6,304 nucleotides of DNA from Candidatus Puniceispirillum sp. GTDB taxonomy: Bacteria; Pseudomonadota; Alphaproteobacteria; Puniceispirillales; Puniceispirillaceae. The notes below the pieces were generated by a model. The model was not told where the DNA came from. It ran no database searches and saw only the letters and a program-made list of their open reading frames with translations. A program made the position numbers and the translations under genes. The stretch lies in the NCBI GenBank assembly GCA_016780525.1, contig JADHLR010000091.1, positions 1 to 6,304 of the forward strand. Reading direction: 5' to 3'. Positions 6,252-6,304 of this stretch are shown here, piece after piece (position 1 is the first letter of the stretch; every line of letters starts with the position of its first letter).

Positions 6252-6304
6252 TGCTTGTCATTTATGGTCGGATGCTTGCTTCGGCAACCAGAACGATGGT
6301 CGAA
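6251..6304 (+). CDS. Start of a reading frame resembling a glutathione S-transferase N-terminus, cut by the window edge
   Basis: The permease stop overlaps an ATG as TGATG (6249-6253), an arrangement common in translationally coupled operons. The frame stays open for all 18 remaining codons and reads MLVIYGRMLASATRTMVE. This resembles the opening strand and helix of many bacterial glutathione S-transferases (LYGxxxSxxTRxxW..E), in which the serine after the first strand contacts glutathione. Here Ser11 would be the candidate. No Shine-Dalgarno sequence precedes it, consistent with coupling. With only 18 residues, the family assignment is tentative and the frame could be chance. Confidence 0.45.
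   Translation, partial: MLVIYGRMLASATRTMVE

Overview
The window looks like chromosomal DNA from a heterotrophic alphaproteobacterium, with mixed AT/GC composition close to even by eye. The gene set fits a marine lineage such as SAR116 or a relative: LysE-type exporter, long-chain acyl-CoA synthetase, dimethylglycine/sarcosine dehydrogenase-like flavoprotein and EamA permease. This placement is an inference from protein style and base composition; no rRNA or other phylogenetic marker is present.

Layout. Bases 3-488 (+) hold the 3' part of a LysE/RhtB-family exporter gene that enters from outside the window. After an 83-base AT-rich gap comes a complete AMP-forming long-chain acyl-CoA synthetase (572-2344, +). 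It converges, with only 19 bases between, on a small unrecognised gene on the minus strand (2364-2591, 75 aa). That gene has a strong ribosome binding site sitting directly against a run of ten G residues. A 259-base divergent intergenic region (2592-2850) follows; it must carry the start signals for the small gene on one side and for the large gene on the other. The large gene (2851-5280, +, 809 aa) is a FAD-dependent oxidoreductase fused to a folate-binding GcvT-like aminomethyltransferase module. Two bases after its stop a ten-helix EamA/DMT permease starts at TTG (5283-6251, +). Its stop codon in turn overlaps, as TGATG, the start of another reading frame that runs off the window and looks like the beginning of a glutathione S-transferase-like protein.

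How the genes may work together. The clearest unit is the tightly packed run 2851 to >6304. The flavoprotein should oxidatively demethylate an N-methylated amino acid and pass the one-carbon unit to tetrahydrofolate. The coupled permease is a natural candidate for moving the substrate or a product, but that link rests on gene order only. The acyl-CoA synthetase and the LysE-type exporter share a strand but are separated by a possible weak terminator, so they need not be co-transcribed.

No RNA gene, CRISPR array, insertion sequence or clear pseudogene was seen. The window is mostly ordinary metabolic and transport genes. The points most worth a second look are the G10 tract in the leader of the small gene, the coupled flavoprotein-permease pair with its unsettled substrate, and the repeat/palindrome in the divergent promoter region.
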